14,647 nucleotides of DNA, from positions 1 to 14,647 of the forward strand of contig JAHKAL010000039.1 in NCBI GenBank assembly GCA_018826545.1. Reading direction: 5' to 3'. This DNA is from Patescibacteria group bacterium (GTDB lineage: Bacteria > Patescibacteriota > Microgenomatia > UBA8517). Below the pieces are notes generated by a model. That model was not told where the DNA came from, made no database searches, and worked only from the letters and a program-made list of their open reading frames with translations. Shown here one piece after another: positions 14,583-14,647 of the stretch; the stretch's first letter is position 1, and every line of letters starts with the position of its first letter. The position numbers and the translations under genes are program-made.

Positions 14583-14588
14583 ATTATA
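14583..14588 (-). promoter_or_regulatory. -10 box of the first PBP gene
   Basis: The minus strand reads a perfect TATAAT that ends 11 nt before the ATG, giving an expected leader of only about 4-6 nt and no room for a Shine-Dalgarno. The -35 position holds no good match; it overlaps the inverted repeat at 14601-14628. Confidence 0.5.
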
Positions 14589-14600
14589 TACTTTCTATTA

Positions 14601-14628
14601 TTTTAAATACTACCATTTTTATTTAAAA
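14601..14628. repeat. 8 bp inverted repeat upstream of the first PBP
   Basis: TTTTAAAT (14601-14608) and ATTTAAAA (14621-14628) are perfect inverted copies separated by 12 bp. The left arm overlaps the expected -35 of the PBP promoter, so it could be an operator. No T run follows either arm in a terminator-like way. In DNA this AT-rich an 8 bp match can arise by chance. Confidence 0.35.
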
Positions 14629-14647
14629 AAAGGTTAGAATAACTTAT

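Noticed and set aside
14635..14640. Plus-strand TAGAAT at the right edge as a divergent promoter
   Set aside because: The window ends 7 nt later, so no gene can be seen behind it, and there is no -35 match.

Overview
The window (about 14.6 kb, strongly AT-rich) looks like a chromosomal segment of a Patescibacteria/CPR bacterium, perhaps Microgenomates-like. This is inferred from protein style and gene content: short divergent PGK, two-gene transketolase, class I aldolase beside a PfkB-type kinase, tiny intergenic gaps and tandem class A PBPs with Lys-rich tails. TGA ends pgk, the transketolase N-subunit gene and the serine hydrolase gene, and tryptophan is read from TGG. The standard code therefore applies, which argues against the UGA=Gly lineages (Gracilibacteria/Absconditabacteria). 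No rRNA, tRNA, CRISPR array, insertion sequence or phage gene was seen.

Region 1 (14-5083, + strand) is a tightly packed run: ribose-5-phosphate isomerase B family, phosphoglycerate kinase, glyceraldehyde-3-phosphate dehydrogenase, a LOG-family nucleotide phosphoribohydrolase-like protein, and transketolase N- and C-terminal subunits joined by an ATGA overlap. Gaps are 3-11 bp, so it is probably one operon whose promoter lies left of the window. Region 2 (5080-5778, - strand) is one membrane-anchored protein of unknown function; its stop codon overlaps that of the transketolase gene. Region 3 (5821-8831, + strand) is a second operon: class I fructose-bisphosphate aldolase, a PfkB-family sugar kinase (8 bp overlap) and a D-2-hydroxyacid dehydrogenase of the glyoxylate/hydroxypyruvate reductase type (1 bp gap). 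Together these genes cover part of lower glycolysis and the non-oxidative pentose phosphate pathway, plus a possible fructose-6-phosphate to triose step. No triose-phosphate isomerase, transaldolase, enolase or pyruvate kinase lies in the window.

Region 4 (8958-14571) is cell-wall related: a membrane-anchored class A beta-lactamase-like serine hydrolase (+) faces two tandem, paralogous bifunctional PBP1A-type peptidoglycan synthases (-). The downstream PBP carries a remarkable Lys/Ile/Pro-rich segment between two hydrophobic helices.

I did not find a clearly new multi-gene system. The points most worth a second look are: (a) -10 boxes set 5-11 nt before the start codons of the four transcription units whose upstream DNA is fully visible, suggesting leaderless or near-leaderless mRNAs; (b) GAPDH residues pointing to NADP use; (c) an RpiB family member with Asp where the ring-opening His normally sits; (d) a PGK about 50 residues short; (e) the Lys-rich segment of the second PBP; and (f) a beta-lactamase-fold protein without the omega-loop Glu.
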